From Oscarella lobularis (taxonomy: Eukaryota; Porifera; Homoscleromorpha; Homosclerophorida; Oscarellidae), in assembly GCF_947507565.1 (NCBI RefSeq), contig NC_089177.1, positions 3,936,096-4,000,095 of the forward strand: a DNA stretch of 64,000 bases, read 5' to 3'. This document shows positions 11,701 through 29,250 of this stretch, piece by piece. Below the pieces are notes generated by a model. It had not been told where the DNA came from, did not search any database, and saw nothing but the letters and a program-made list of their open reading frames with translations. The position numbers and the translations under genes were made by a program. Every line of letters begins with the position of its first letter. The first letter of the stretch is position 1.

Positions 11701-13741
11701 AACTTAGTTTTATGTGAAACAATTCATCGAGCCGTCTAACGAAGACCATACGTCTCCAGAGAAAGTATGCATTTCTATTAGAATACTAAGACTCTCTATA
11801 TAGAATCGTTTCTACTGTACGTACCCAGCTCGCTCATTCTTTTTAACGGAAACTCGCCTAAGTTTACGTCTCCAAACAGAAAAACTTCTTTTGATGACGT
11901 CAATCTGACGTCTCGATTTTTGAATTTTTAAATTAACTCTAGGTAACGCCACGTCGTTCGTGCGGACTACAAGACTAAGACTAGGGTCGCTTGCCTTTCC
12001 TCAATTTTCTGTGATACGTAGCGTTTCCATGCTCTAAGACATTTCCACTGAAGGAAACAGTCAATTCTGTTGGCGTCGTGAGTTCTCTCATCTCTCTGTT
12101 TCGCACGCGCTGTTCTCCAAACGAGTAAGAAGCGTTTTTTCACGTTCTAAAACACGCCCGTAAAAAGTACAGCTCTCAAAAGAAAAAAAAGACTTGACAC
12201 GTTTTCTCGGAAATGATGCCATCTTCTCCTCAGTTGACACTTGGACTGAGATTCTACTTTCCAGTGGCGAAAGGTTAATCTACGATGACAAAATGAATCG
12301 TTAGCGGAAGCGCGTTACCATCCATTATACATTCTAAGTCTTCTGCGTCGGAACTGTTGAGCAATTCTATTTTTGTACATTTCCTTCCACCTAATGATTA
12401 AAATCAAAGTCATTTTTGAAAAGAAAAAGGGACTCTATACAATTTCCAGAAATTTCTTAGAAGATGAAATTGGCGAAAGAGGACGCAAGAATTTTCGCGT
12501 TTCTCCCTTTCAATCCTAATTATGGTACACTTGGGCTATTTACCCCCTTTGGCTTACATCGTATTTAATTACCTGGAGAGAAGTGACCAGCAGGTCCATC
12601 CACAAAACATCTTTCTCATCAAGACCATTCTTTGGGGCATTATTAATTAATTAATTATTAATCCTACTCTCGTACCGCTGATGACAATCGGCGATGATTG
12701 ACTTGTGTAGCAAACGTCGCATTGTTGTAAAGTAGGAAAGAAGGATTCGTCGTCTGAAGAGACACAGAGTCAGTCACCATAAGGTCAATTACAATATAAT
12801 CTCTCACTTTTTCATATCGTCTGACTCGTTCTCTTTCTCTCTACTCGTCACGCTTTTGCTTCGCCACTGTAGAAAGCAGCGAGAAAGCGATTTTTTACTA
12901 AATCATTCCCCCAAGAATAATCAACCCCATGGTGGTGTATTTATTTATTTATTTATTTATTACTCATAATATTGACTGGCCACCCTACATTGAATTTTTC
13001 GTCCACAGGCGATTTTCCACCGACCAAAAACTTGGCCGGAGATATCAAAAGATTTCACATAAATAAAGTGTTTCAATCTAGACAAGAAGAAAAGTTAGTG
13101 GAACGCCAATTTAGTACATCTCCTTCACTGACTTGACTTTCAATAAAGTTAACCGTTTCCAATGAAAAAATGTCTCCTCTCTTCTCTCCTGTCTTCTCTC
13201 ACTCCATTTTCTATGCCACTTTGGGGGAGGATACAGTCGAGATAAACGCTTATTAGAATTAGGTACCGATGAAAAAGCGCGCCTTTTGAGTTTTTCTGCG
13301 GCGATCATTGAAAAACTATTTTTCTTTTGTCGAGATTTTCTCACTGCCCATGCCAATGCGTCCATTCCTTTTTTTAGCAAAGATCTTGCGTAGATTTGCT
13401 TAGCAACGGCTGCTCGAGATTGACAAATAGCATGCCAATTTAGTAAAGACGTCAATGCCAATCTCGCTTCGTAATAGCGAATTGCTCTGCAATCGATCGA
13501 TCGATCCATCGATCGTCGTCACTCACTCACTCACTCGAGTTTCTTTTTCTAACCTGAGATACTTTAGATGAAATTGCTGGTCCCTGATTTTCGACATTGG
13601 CAGTTTTGAGATTGTTGAGGCCGCCGCTGGTGCCGTTGCGTTCAATTTCTCCAGAAGAAGAATTGATTCGTCGTCAAGAAAAGCATAATCGCGGCGGCGG
13701 CGGCGACGACGTCTCGGTCCTTCGCCGCCGCTATCTTGCAT
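8765..13741 (-). CDS. SFI1: SFI1 homologue, centrin-binding repeat protein of the centrosome
   Basis: SFI1 is a long alpha-helical rod at the centrosome whose tryptophan repeats each bind a centrin. The start at 13739-13741 gives MQDSGGEGPRRRR. Across about 5 kb many short exons encode repeats of the SFI1 type (a hydrophobic pair, then W, about every 30 residues): LLNWHAICQSRAAVAKQ, FFHWKRLTLLK, YFLWRRMVFVRRLDEL, CFLQWKCLRAWKRYV, FFAKWHHEACSSKH, AFNRWHHFVQTE, AFYAWLDLVQEK, YVVWKRELHK, WNTWKAKYYHT, LFVHWRHHAILV, LAQSWRRWCQRF and IASFWQRWRIAFAR. The frame ends at 8765-8767. Parts of 11,650-13,100 are split into short exons I have not fully joined. Introns contain TTAA and TTTA microsatellites. 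It shares a 111-bp promoter with the ATG8 gene. Confidence 0.82.
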
Positions 13742-13852
13742 TTTTACTGCACGTCATCATCAGTGGCTCACGTCACGTGGGATGGTGAGAAAGCATGCGC
13801 GAAAGGCACGTTGTGACATCATCGCTCGTCACATGTCTTTTGCATCGTCGTC
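13742..13852. promoter_or_regulatory. Bidirectional SFI1 / ATG8 promoter with a CLEAR-like E-box
   Basis: GTCACGTGG at 13772-13780 matches 8 of 10 positions of the CLEAR element GTCACGTGAC, the target of TFEB/MITF factors that drive autophagy and lysosome genes. It lies about 75 bp upstream of the ATG8 start. Confidence 0.45.
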
Positions 13853-14447
<595 letters not shown>

Positions 14448-14488
14448 ATAGAATAGAATTTCTTTCGCTGTCGCCGATGTCATCATCA

Positions 14489-16820
<2,332 letters not shown>

Positions 16821-16865
16821 ACAAAACAAAACAAAATTCATATGATTCGCGGCGGCGATACGTAG

Positions 16866-19505
16866 TTATGAAATGAACTTTCGAAAATCAGCGTTAGACA
16901 TTTTCTTACCCGTAGTTGTCGCTTCGGGTGCAGGTGGCCCTTTTCTTTGCACGGTACGCGGTACAAGACTCAAATGAGGGCGTTTTCTTCTTGATGCGTC
17001 CGCCTCCGGCGCCGCCGGTTTCCTTTCAGCCGCTTGGCCTCCTGCTCCTTTAGCGGGAGGATTTGAGAGAGCGACGCATAGGGGTCTTCCTTTGAAGAGC
17101 AAATTATCCAGATTTCGTATCGCTGCTCGAGCTGATGCCGCTTCTTCGAATTCGACGTAAGCAAACCCTCTGGGACGTCCTTTTCCATCCAGCGTTTTTC
17201 TCACTTCCTTTACGCTTCCGTGCTTTTCGAACAGTTCCTTGATTTCGTCTCGAGTTGAAGTGAATTTGAGGTTGGAAACGAAAACGGTCGTTTCGGATAA
17301 TCGGTCCGGGTATCTCGGTTTTGTAGCGGCACTTTTTTTCGATTTTCCATATTCTGACACGAAAACCGACTTTCCGTTGAGATCTTTTCTATCCAGTTGT
17401 AGAGCCTTTTTGACGTCATCTGATTTGGAAAACTCCACGTAGGCGTAATTCTTCAATTTGAATTTGAAATCTCTGACAATGTGAATTTCATTAATATCAC
17501 AATCATTGAAGTGAGCCTTCAGTTCGTCTTCTGTGACGTCGAAGAGCAAATTGCTAACAAAGGCTGTGCGATCTGGATCAAAGTCTCTTCTTGTCTGAGT
17601 AGCAGAAGCTGTGTTGGGAGCGGTGACGTCATCTTTCAATGCTTCTGACTCATCAGCAGCAGCTCCTTCACCCTCTTTCACAAATTTCATCTGCTTCCTC
17701 TTCTTCTTCTCGTTTTTCTCTTCTATGTTGGACTCGTTCTCCGCATCCTTCTTTCTCTTTGTCCCCTTTCGACTCCTCTCCTCTTTCTCTTTTCTTTTCG
17801 TCTCTCTTTCCTCCATTTCTTTCATTTTTTTCCTACATTTCTCTTTCGATTCTTTCCAGTCGTTTATCGATCCTTCGATTCTTTCAAAGGCAAGCAATGC
17901 GTCGCAAATTCGACTCGGATTGTCGCTGCTTCTCACGACTCCTTCGCGCAGCAATTTTCGAATTTTTTCCGGCGTTGTAACGTCACCACATCGTCGCACT
18001 GTGCTAACATATTCTATCCACATTTCTGCCTCCTTTCGATGTCCTCCTTCACTCATCACTTCCTCCCACAGTCGAACGACTTCCGTCAAATTGCCAAGCT
18101 TCGCTTCGATGGAGGCCAGTGTGCGTTTGAGTGAAGACGTTGAATTGGCTCCGCTGCAAAAATCGATGGCTCGTTTGTACGCATTCTACAGGAAAAAAAT
18201 CAATTCTCAATTATGTAACAGAGTACGTAGACGTACACGTATGATAGCTTGAGCGTCAGGTGACGAGTCTCTTATTCTTCGCCACAACGCATCCAAATAG
18301 GACGTCCACAATCCAAGCGGATCACTGGCGCCAGCACAGAGCAAACTTTCTTCGAGCACTTTCTCTATTTTCTCCTTGTCTTTGCCGTCGTATTGCTCGA
18401 GAGCGGACATGTAATTCTGCCAGAGCAAGGCAACCCAAGGACAATTGCGAACGGACTTCTCGTGACAGTTCAAAACAATGTCCTTAATTTTCAAATTCTG
18501 CTCAACATACTCTGTATACGCGACCCACATTTCGGGAACGAGACAATTGGAAGCAAGACAGCGTTCGTAGATGCATTGAACTCGAGCTGGATCTCCTCCT
18601 TTTATTTCGTGTTCAATGTATGCTTTGTATTCGTCGAGGTGTGATCCTTCTCCAGTTAACGTCTCTTCGAAGACGCGGCACTTGTTATACGCTTCAAATG
18701 CTCTTTGATATCCGCGAGTGTAATTATCGACGTCAGACGACAGAGAAGTCTCCTTTGCCCACGATTGAAATTCCGTCATTGTAGATTCCATGCCAGCAAG
18801 GGGAACGCTCAATTGGCGCTTGTACAAATTGGCGACTCGCTGCACTTGAGAGTCGACGTCATCACCATGAGAAACCTGAACAAAATAGGAGGTGAACTAT
18901 GAAGTATATAATTAATTATTGTTGTGTACTTGTTTGACAGATTCGAGGACAATGGATTCAAATTCCCGATAGGCATCCCATACGTCTCCTCCTCTTCTTA
19001 CGTGCAAACCAACGGCTGTGATGGCCCGTTCGAAAATCTTTCGAACTCCATCAATTGTGCATTGACCTTCTTTCATTCGTTGCATCACGAATTTGCAATA
19101 ATTCAACCAAATTCGTGCACTCATATAATCTCGAACGGCTTTTTCGTAAAGACTTTCGATGAACGAGTGAAGATGATGATCGTCGTCATCATCGTCGTTC
19201 ATTTGCTCATCTGCAATCCATTGAAGCCAAAGTTCTTCGGTTAGTGGAAAAACTTTGCTCATGCGTTCTCGAGCGATCCGTAGCTTTTCTCTTTCCGTCG
19301 ATTGACGCAAGCATTTGATGAGAGAAACGTGATAATCGTAGTAATAGGGAGATTCGCTGATTGCCGCTTCTAAGCGCTCAACTTCTGCTTTCGTTTCTTC
19401 GTCCAATTCTACCGCGGCGGCGGCGGTTGTCTCCATTTCGCTGTCGTCATCAGAAGAAGAAGATGATGACGGCGATTGTGGCGGCGGGGAACCCTCTTCT
19501 TCCAT
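16866..19505 (-). CDS. SART3: SART3 / Prp24-type U4/U6 snRNP recycling factor
   Basis: SART3 reanneals U4 with U6 snRNA and escorts USP15/USP4 to the spliceosome. The start at 19503-19505 gives an acidic, Ser-rich N-terminus, then HAT helical repeats (YYYDYHVSLIKCL, LWLQWIADEQ, IWLNYCKFV, VWDAYREFES, MWVAYTEYVEQ, LWQNYMSALEQ, LWTSYLDALW, MWIEYVSTVR). A charged coiled stretch (about 17,690-17,890) with Lys-rich nuclear signals follows. Two RRMs come next: TAFVSNLLFDVTEDEL..YAYVEFS and TTVFVSNLKFTSTRDEI..RGFAYVEFE. The protein ends MSNADFRKFIS, the conserved LSm-binding C-terminal box. Three or so introns are visible. It shares a 78-bp promoter with CTNNBL1, another spliceosome gene. Confidence 0.95.
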
Positions 19506-19583
19506 TCTTTCGCTTTTTTTGTAGAGAACGTGCGCACTCGACTCGTGTCTCTCTGCGCACTTTTACGCAGCGATCGCGAAGAG
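19506..19583. promoter_or_regulatory. 78-bp bidirectional SART3 / CTNNBL1 promoter
   Basis: The stretch between the two start codons is CpG-rich with a pyrimidine run next to SART3 and two TGCGCAC-like half sites (NRF1-like). No TATA box is visible. Confidence 0.45.
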
Positions 19584-22001
19584 ATGTCGAAAAGAAGTGG
19601 TTCCGTCGACGAAGAGAATTTAGCTCCGCTAGCGAAGAGGAGCAGAATGCCAGACGACATCGACGAGAATCTTCTAAGGATGGTTGAACAGCACGGACAG
19701 GTTCCCCTCTTATTCGTTTCCTTTTTTTGCTGGAAGGAATTGGCTTCTCTCTTCTTCTTTAATTAAGGACGATGTTTTGGATGCGAGTGCTGTTCGACGT
19801 CTCATTCTTGCTTTTGAAAAGCGCAGTCTAAAAAACCAAGAAATGAGAATTAAATTTCCCGACAATCCAGAAAAGTATCAAGTTTACTAAAAGACCGGCT
19901 TTAGTCGACTGCTCTGATTAGATTGTGTTGTTTAGATTTATGGAGTCTGAATTGGAATTGCATACGGGATTGGAAGAATTGCACGCAATTGCTACAGTTC
20001 CAGAATTGTATCCGCTTGTTGTCAATTTGAATGCAGTCACTTCTCTTCTCGGACTTTTGACTCATGAAAATTCCGGTATAATAGTGTAACTTTGGTGGTA
20101 GCTATTGGTTGGTTGGTTAGATATTGCAATTGCTGTCATTGATTTGATTCAAGAATTGACGGATGTTGATGCGTTGACTGAAAGTGAAGAGGGAGCTCAA
20201 GAACTCATTGACACTTTGGTGTGCATTCGTCTCGAGACCCCCTGTGTATATGATGAGAATATGAATTTAGGTGGACGGACAAGTGATTGCTTTACTTGTG
20301 CAAAATCTTCAACGACTAGATGAGACAATCAAAGAAGACTCAGACGGCGTACACAATGCATTGGGTGCGAAATTAGAGACACAAACGTCTTCGTCTTCAA
20401 ACTCTATCTGTAGGAGTGATTGAAAATATGACTGAATTTCGACCAGAATTGGCCAAACTTGCCACAGAACAAGGCTTACTCGCTTGGATTCTACAACGAC
20501 TTCGGGTACGAGCATGCAGACGCGACGCAACGGAACGGGTATATACTATTATAGATGACGGACGTTGCTATTTAGGCTACGCGAGGATTTGATGCAAACA
20601 AACTTTATGCCAGCGAAGTTCTTGCGATTCTTCTACAGAATGAAAAAGGCGAGTCTAGTCAGTTTACATGGAAACTATTATTCAGTGTACCTTATAGCGA
20701 ATAGACTATGTGTCGGCGAATTGAATGGCATTGATGCCCTACTGCAATCTGTTTCTGTAAATATTCGGCGGTCTATTTTCACCCTAAGCGTGTTACACGT
20801 ATTTTTAGTATTATAAGCGTCGAGATCCGCAATCGTCTGAAGAAACTGAATTAATGGAAAATCTGTTTGACTGCCTCTGTCTTTCACTAATGACAAAGGA
20901 AAATCGAGAGAAATTCTTGGAAGGCGAAGGGCTTCAATTGATGATAATTATGCTACGGTAAATGACAAAGTAAGTAAGTAACTAACTAAATAGCTAGAAG
21001 TACGGTTTTACAGAGAAAAGAAAAGTTCTCGTAACGGGGCACTGAAAGTCTTAAACCACGCTCTGACTGGCGTCGAAGGTGCAAGTAATTGCAACGCATT
21101 TATTGAAATAGGAGGACTGGGAAGTTTCTTTCCGCATTTTATGAAAGTTAGAGAAATTAGTTGATCAATCTCTACTGTATATATAATAGTCGTGCGTGCC
21201 AGACTCCCAAGAAAAGCAAAAAGGGTTTAAGCGAGTCAGAATACGAAGGTGCGCCGCGAATGACAATTGAATTCAGTTCTCTAAATTTTAATTAATTAAA
21301 AGAACACGTTTGTGCAATCGTTGCATCGCTCATAAAAAATGCGACGGTTGCTAATCGAACGCGATTGTTTCAAAAATTTGAAGAAAACGACTGTCTCAAA
21401 GTACGGGGGAGAAAATAAAAGAAGCCCCCATTTTCCGGGGCACGATTTTCTGGTCGTACTTTGTTAGGTGGAACGTCTAATGGAACTCAATTTTAAATAC
21501 TCAACAAAAGTACGTCAAGTTGACGACGATAATCTTGACGTAATGATAATCATCATCATCATACTTGTATCGTTTGTATTTGTTGTTTGGGGGCAGGAAA
21601 ATCGTGCAGCTGAGGAAGCGGACGAACTTTATCTAAGGAAACTCGACAGTGGGCTCTTTGTTCTGCAACTTGTTAGCTACATTATTGGGGAAGTTTGCGT
21701 GCAAGGTCCACCAAGTGTAAGTTTGTTAATTGAAAACACTACCAGTCGGCCAGCCGGTTCAATTACAAGTGCAGGCTAATCAACGTGTTCGAACGATTCT
21801 CAATCAGAAAAAGATGCCCATAGAAGACATCAAGAAGATTCTTACCGGTTGGGGTCTGCTCATTCATGATTGGTTAGCCGTCATGCACATGACGTCTTTT
21901 CTTTTTCTTTAGAATATGCTGAGAATGTAGGCGACCCTGAAAACGAAGAGGAAAGAGAGACAGAAAAGAATCGAATTCTCACTCTAACAGCTCAGCTTTG
22001 A
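19584..22001 (+). CDS. CTNNBL1: CTNNBL1, armadillo-like subunit of the Prp19/CDC5L spliceosome complex
   Basis: CTNNBL1 binds CDC5L, PRPF31 and AID and has armadillo-type repeats. The start gives MSKRSGSVDEENLAPLAKR, with a basic nuclear signal. About a dozen exons with 45-60-bp introns follow: LILAFEKRSLKNQEMRIKF, PDNPEKF, MESELELHTGLEELHAIA, LNAVTSLLGLLTHEN, DIAIAVIDLIQELTDVDAL, SEEGAQELIDTL, VDGQVIALLVQNLQRLDE, ENMTEFRPELAKLATEQGL, ELNGIDALLQSVS, MENLFDCLCLSLM, FLEGEGLQLM and VERLMELNFKYS. It ends EYAENVGDPENEEE..NRILTL with the stop at 21999-22001. The order matches the human protein; the N-terminal acidic region is shorter than in vertebrates. Confidence 0.94.
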
Positions 22002-22173
22002 TTTCGAACAACAATCAAGGGACGGGAGGGGGGGAGCTTTATTTCAATTGTACTCTACTCAACACTGCTAGACGAAGAAGCAATTATGATTCTTGATATC
22101 CTTCCCCCCAATCATACAAACGAAGTAGTAGTCGTGTACTGTGAAAAAGAGCTCACATTCTTGCTCTCTTTCC
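22002..22173. other. Convergent 3' spacer between CTNNBL1 and HSF
   Basis: About 170 bp hold both 3' UTRs. A GGGAGGGGGGGAG run at 22023-22035 is the only notable sequence. Confidence 0.4.
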
Positions 22174-23881
22174 TTATGATGACGATTTCTCTTCCTTCTT
22201 TTGCTCGTGCGTAGCCAAGGGAAGAAGACGCAAGCCCTGCGCGTCCATCATCTCTCTCAAGTTGGACACTTGTTCTTCGGACGGCGTTTCACCAGATGAA
22301 AGGGAGTCAAGCATCATCTACACATACATTAGTGCCACAACTTAGGGAGGTTAGAATTAGTTTTTGACTCTTGAAGCACCTCTGAATTGGGATCCAAGGC
22401 AAGTCCAGGCTGATCAGAAAAAAGCTAAAATAGGAATATTAATTAATTAATTAATTAATTAATTAAAGCGGCGACCTAAGCGCATTGTTGTACCTCTTGC
22501 AACAATAGTGGGTCAATCGTATGATTAAACATTGATTTAACAGAACTCAAGCCCGTGTCCACATGGTCAAGGTGCTCAGACAGTGCATTACTACAAAGAA
22601 ACAACGAATTGAATCAATACGTATTACGACGACGATAATGACGAACGTGTCTGCTGCAAGTCCACTGTCCGTATCCAATGTATCTAAAAAACAAAAGTAT
22701 TATGTACCCTTCTTCTTCAATTCCATCTTTGTTATTGTTACTTTTTCTGGCGATTTCATCATCAGTATCGCCATGAACACTTCCGAGAATATGCTGTAGA
22801 ATACTTCCACCCGTTGAAGTGGGTAAAAGTGCCGTAGAGGAATGGGACGGCGCTGAGTCGGCGGTGATCATGGGCAATTGAGACAATTGAGACAATTGAG
22901 ACAATTGAGGAATGGGATGAGATGATACGTCACTATCTTCTGCAACTGAATTCAATTCGACACGGGATGAGGACGAGAGAAAGAGACCAAATTGTCGTTT
23001 CTTACGTGAAAGAGCAAGCTCTGTTGGAAATGTCGTTATGTTGCCACTGCTTGTAGCAGCCGATTTCAGAAGAGCATCCTGTAACACACACGCAAAGACA
23101 AGCAAAGGGGGTTTCTCTTTTAAAAAAAAGAAACTAAGAGCAGGGAGAGCCCGTCATACCATTTCGCCGCCGCCGCCGCCGCCGCCGCCACTCAATACGT
23201 CACTTGGCAGCAGAGACGCCGTTTCCCTTGCTGGTGACGGCAATGATGAAACGTAATAAAGATTTGTTTCATCGCCTTCGACTGAAGCTCCAGGACCCAA
23301 TCGATGTGGATAACGATTATCATCAGCGACGCCACTTCCGCTTCCNNNNNNNNNNNNNNNNNNNNNNNNNNNNNNNNNNNNNNNNNNNNNNNNNNNNNNN
23401 NNNNNNNNNNNNNNNNNNNNNNNNNNNNNNNNNNNNNNNNNNNNNNNNNNNNNNNNNNNNNNNNNNNNNNNNNNNNNNNNNNNNNNNNNNNNNNNNNNNN
23501 NNNNNNNNNNNNNNNNNNNNNNNNNNNNNNNNNNNNNNNNNNNNNCGCCACTTCCGCTTCCACCCTCACCTTCTTCTCCACCAGAAACGGATACAACCTT
23601 TGCTGGAGGAGGGGAAACTTCATCCAATTCGGTTAGAGCTAGACTAAAAAACGAGGGAGGGAGCGTTTCTAAAGAAGAACCCTAAGAAAGAGAGAGAGAG
23701 ATTCACTGACCGTTTTCTTCTGTTGCCAGGTATGATTAGGTCTGCTCTGTTGCTGCTGTAAAGAATACGAAGAAGAAAGTGAAGAAGTTTATTTATGACG
23801 ACTTGTTGCTGTTGGCTTCGTTGCCTCAAAAATGCAACTTCGTCTCGTAACACTTTATTGTCTCTTCACACAGATAAAGTA

Positions 23882-23916
<35 letters not shown>

Positions 23917-24560
23917 TAGATTTAATTAACATACTTTCCAAGATCATCCAAATTTTCACAAATTTCTTTCTGCCTGTTTTTCATTGATCGAATATCAACA
24001 AGAGCTCTTTCTAGATCTTCAGATTTCACAGCTGTCGTTGATTCACCGCCACTTCCTCCGAGTCGACTGTGTTTTCTTTTCACTTGATCCAATAAATCAA
24101 ATCGATCTTTTTGAAAGTTGGAATGAAAAAATTCGAAATTTTCTTTCGCCGCCGAATAGAGACTTCCTTGACTGGGACTAACAATTTTTCGAAAACCGTC
24201 TGAAATGTCAATACGTAAGAGGAGAAGAAGATAGTTAGTTTCTCTCTCTCTATTATTTTTACACATATTGAGCTGACGAACAAAACTCGCAAAATTATTG
24301 TGTTTGAAGAAACGCGGAAGAATTTCTTTAGCAAAATCGCTCTGATCGTAGACGACAAAACTCGTACCAGTCTAAAAATAAATGAAATGAAGCGATCGTT
24401 GTGCGTTTCGTCGCCTTTTCACCTTTCCCCAAGAGATCAGACGATCGCACGTTGGATCTTCAACCATTTTCCACAACTTGAGCAGAAATGCTGGCACGTC
24501 TGTCGCCCCTGGCGCCGTTATCGCCGTTGCTGACGACAGGGACTGCGATTGAGACGACAT
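22174..24560 (-). CDS. HSF1: Heat shock transcription factor (HSF1-type), interrupted by an N gap
   Basis: HSF trimerises on stress and binds inverted nGAAn repeats to induce chaperones. The start at 24558-24560 gives [10 protein letters not shown], then the winged-helix DNA-binding domain over three exons: [20 protein letters not shown], a middle exon [33 protein letters not shown], and [20 protein letters not shown] with [19 protein letters not shown]. The HR-A/B coiled coil follows (about 23,650-24,010: [20 protein letters not shown], then [20 protein letters not shown]). The regulatory part is low-complexity, with a Gly tract, an LSQ repeat (about 22,874-22,910) and a 200-N gap. The C-terminus reads [20 protein letters not shown] and ends KKEEKSSS. 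The gene is head-to-head with NSUN2 (62 bp). Confidence 0.93.
23346..23545. other. Assembly gap of 200 Ns inside the HSF gene
   Basis: The 16 bp on each side of the gap are identical (CGCCACTTCCGCTTCC ends at 23,345 and begins at 23,546). Merging the flanks leaves the HSF frame open, so the true gap may be zero or a tandem repeat of Gly-Ser codons. Confidence 0.9.
23883..23913. repeat. GA dinucleotide microsatellite in an HSF intron
   Basis: An uninterrupted GA run of about 14 copies, at the border of a coding exon. Confidence 0.9.
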
Positions 24561-24622
24561 TTTCTTTGCTTTTCAACGCGCAGGCGTCGAAGCGTCAGAT
24601 CCCGGACATCGCGATTGCATGC
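24561..24622. promoter_or_regulatory. 62-bp bidirectional HSF / NSUN2 promoter
   Basis: The spacer contains CpG-rich sequence and no TATA box. No clear heat shock element (inverted nGAAn triplets) is visible in it. Confidence 0.4.
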
Positions 24623-27848
<3,226 letters not shown>

Positions 27849-28023
27849 ATAATTAAGAGCCAGAGAGAGAAAGACAGTCTCAGAGGAAGTGCAGTCTGGT
27901 TCGTTTTTTTTCATGTGGTGACGGCTCTACTAAAAGAGCATGCCTCCCGCTATGTGTTCTGTTCTCTAAATAAACGAGGAGTCTCTTCTTCTTTTTGAAA
28001 CGTAGGTCTCTTTATTTATTTAT

Positions 28024-28742
28024 TTATTTATTTACCTGGCGGTCTTCTAAGAAGTCGATCCAATCGGATGAGTATGTAGGCAATAAACCCATTGTGTGAC
28101 ACTTGTAAGCTGCTACAACGACAACGAGAAGATTGGCCAAAATGAAAACGAATTTCTGTATAGCAGCTTGGCTTCCTTCAAATTGTTTTGAAACTTGAAG
28201 AATACAACGCTAATTGATTAATTTTAATGAAATAATTGAATTACTAGTGGAAAAGTCGAATAGAGTTTTGATTGGTCCAAACGCCATCATGCCAACAAAC
28301 ATGATTGGAATGATGGAGATGCTGCTTCCAACCATGTACATTATGAACAAATTCATAGGCAATTGCTTGAGTGGACCAATTGCGAGGTCCCACGATTTCT
28401 GAACGAATTCAAAATGGAAATGGGCCCTCCCTAAGGGGGAGGAGTAAAAAATGAAACGAACCTTTTCCACCAATGTTTCATGTTCTTCGCCCTTCACCTG
28501 TCAATAGAATGTATCACGCACGATAGAAAAACAGTAGTCTATGACAAACCTCTTCAGCGGGAACGAGTTGTCTGTCGACGTATCCCACGGGATCCGCAAA
28601 AGGGCCCCCACTGGCTGACGCTTTCTCTTCTCCTCTTCTATAATTGTAATGATTTTAATAAAGAAGAAGAAGAGGCGAGCGTAAAGTGTTTGAACCTCGT
28701 GAGATCAATGAACCATCGATGTCTCTTTGCTTTCGACGTCAT
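28024..28742 (-). CDS. EMC4: EMC4, ER membrane protein complex subunit 4
   Basis: EMC4 is a subunit of the EMC insertase, which places tail-anchored and multipass proteins in the ER membrane. The start at 28740-28742 gives [16 protein letters not shown]; a second exon reads [20 protein letters not shown], a short one [12 protein letters not shown], then [20 protein letters not shown] with the hydrophobic [19 protein letters not shown], and a last exon [36 protein letters not shown] ending [10 protein letters not shown]. All blocks match vertebrate EMC4 in order. The start is 72 bp from the divergent NOP10 start. Confidence 0.94.
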
Positions 28743-28814
28743 TGTCAATAGCTAACGCACGTAGGCCTAGTCCTTGATCATCACGTGGCGCAAGAGAGGA
28801 GGAAGCTCAGCAAA
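28743..28814. promoter_or_regulatory. 72-bp bidirectional EMC4 / NOP10 promoter
   Basis: Contains ATCACGTGGC at about 28,780-28,789, a CACGTG E-box like those in the eIF6 and ATG8 promoters of this window. Confidence 0.45.
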
Positions 28815-29129
28815 ATGCATCTCATGTACACCGTCGACGAGAATGGTACTCGAAAGTACACGCTAAAGGTAAGAAGAAGAAGATTCTTTGAGCCGAATAT
28901 AGATAGGACCTCGTCCTTTTTGCAGAAAGTCGACTCGAACGGCAAACCGACAAATTCAGCGCATCCAGGTAGGCAATAGATCGCGATGGCGATTGATGGA
29001 CTACTGTACGGTTGTTGTGTATGTGCTGCAGCACGATTTTCTCCCGACGACAAGTACTCGAGACAGAGGGTTACGCTGAAGAAACGCTTCGGACTTCTTC
29101 TCACTCAACAGCCTTATCCAATTTATTAG
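28815..29129 (+). CDS. NOP10: NOP10, H/ACA ribonucleoprotein subunit
   Basis: NOP10 is a core protein of H/ACA snoRNPs, which pseudouridylate rRNA and are part of the telomerase holoenzyme. Three exons give exactly 64 residues, the human length: [18 protein letters not shown], then [14 protein letters not shown], then [20 protein letters not shown] ending QQPYPIY. The zinc-binding cysteines of archaeal NOP10 are absent, as usual in eukaryotes. Introns of about 57 and 60 bp have consensus ends. Confidence 0.96.
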
Positions 29130-29250
29130 ACCAAATTGACTGACTTGCTCTAGACTAGACTGTATTGTGTATTTCGAGTCAATATAACTAGAGTTGTAGC
29201 ATCATGGTAGCATAGTCTGTGTGGTCTGTTAGTCCCGTATAGGAAGTAGA

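Noticed and set aside
24488-24622. Upstream extension of the NSUN2 frame
   Set aside because: The added residues overlap the HSF first exon and do not resemble NSUN2; the MGKKG start fits the family.
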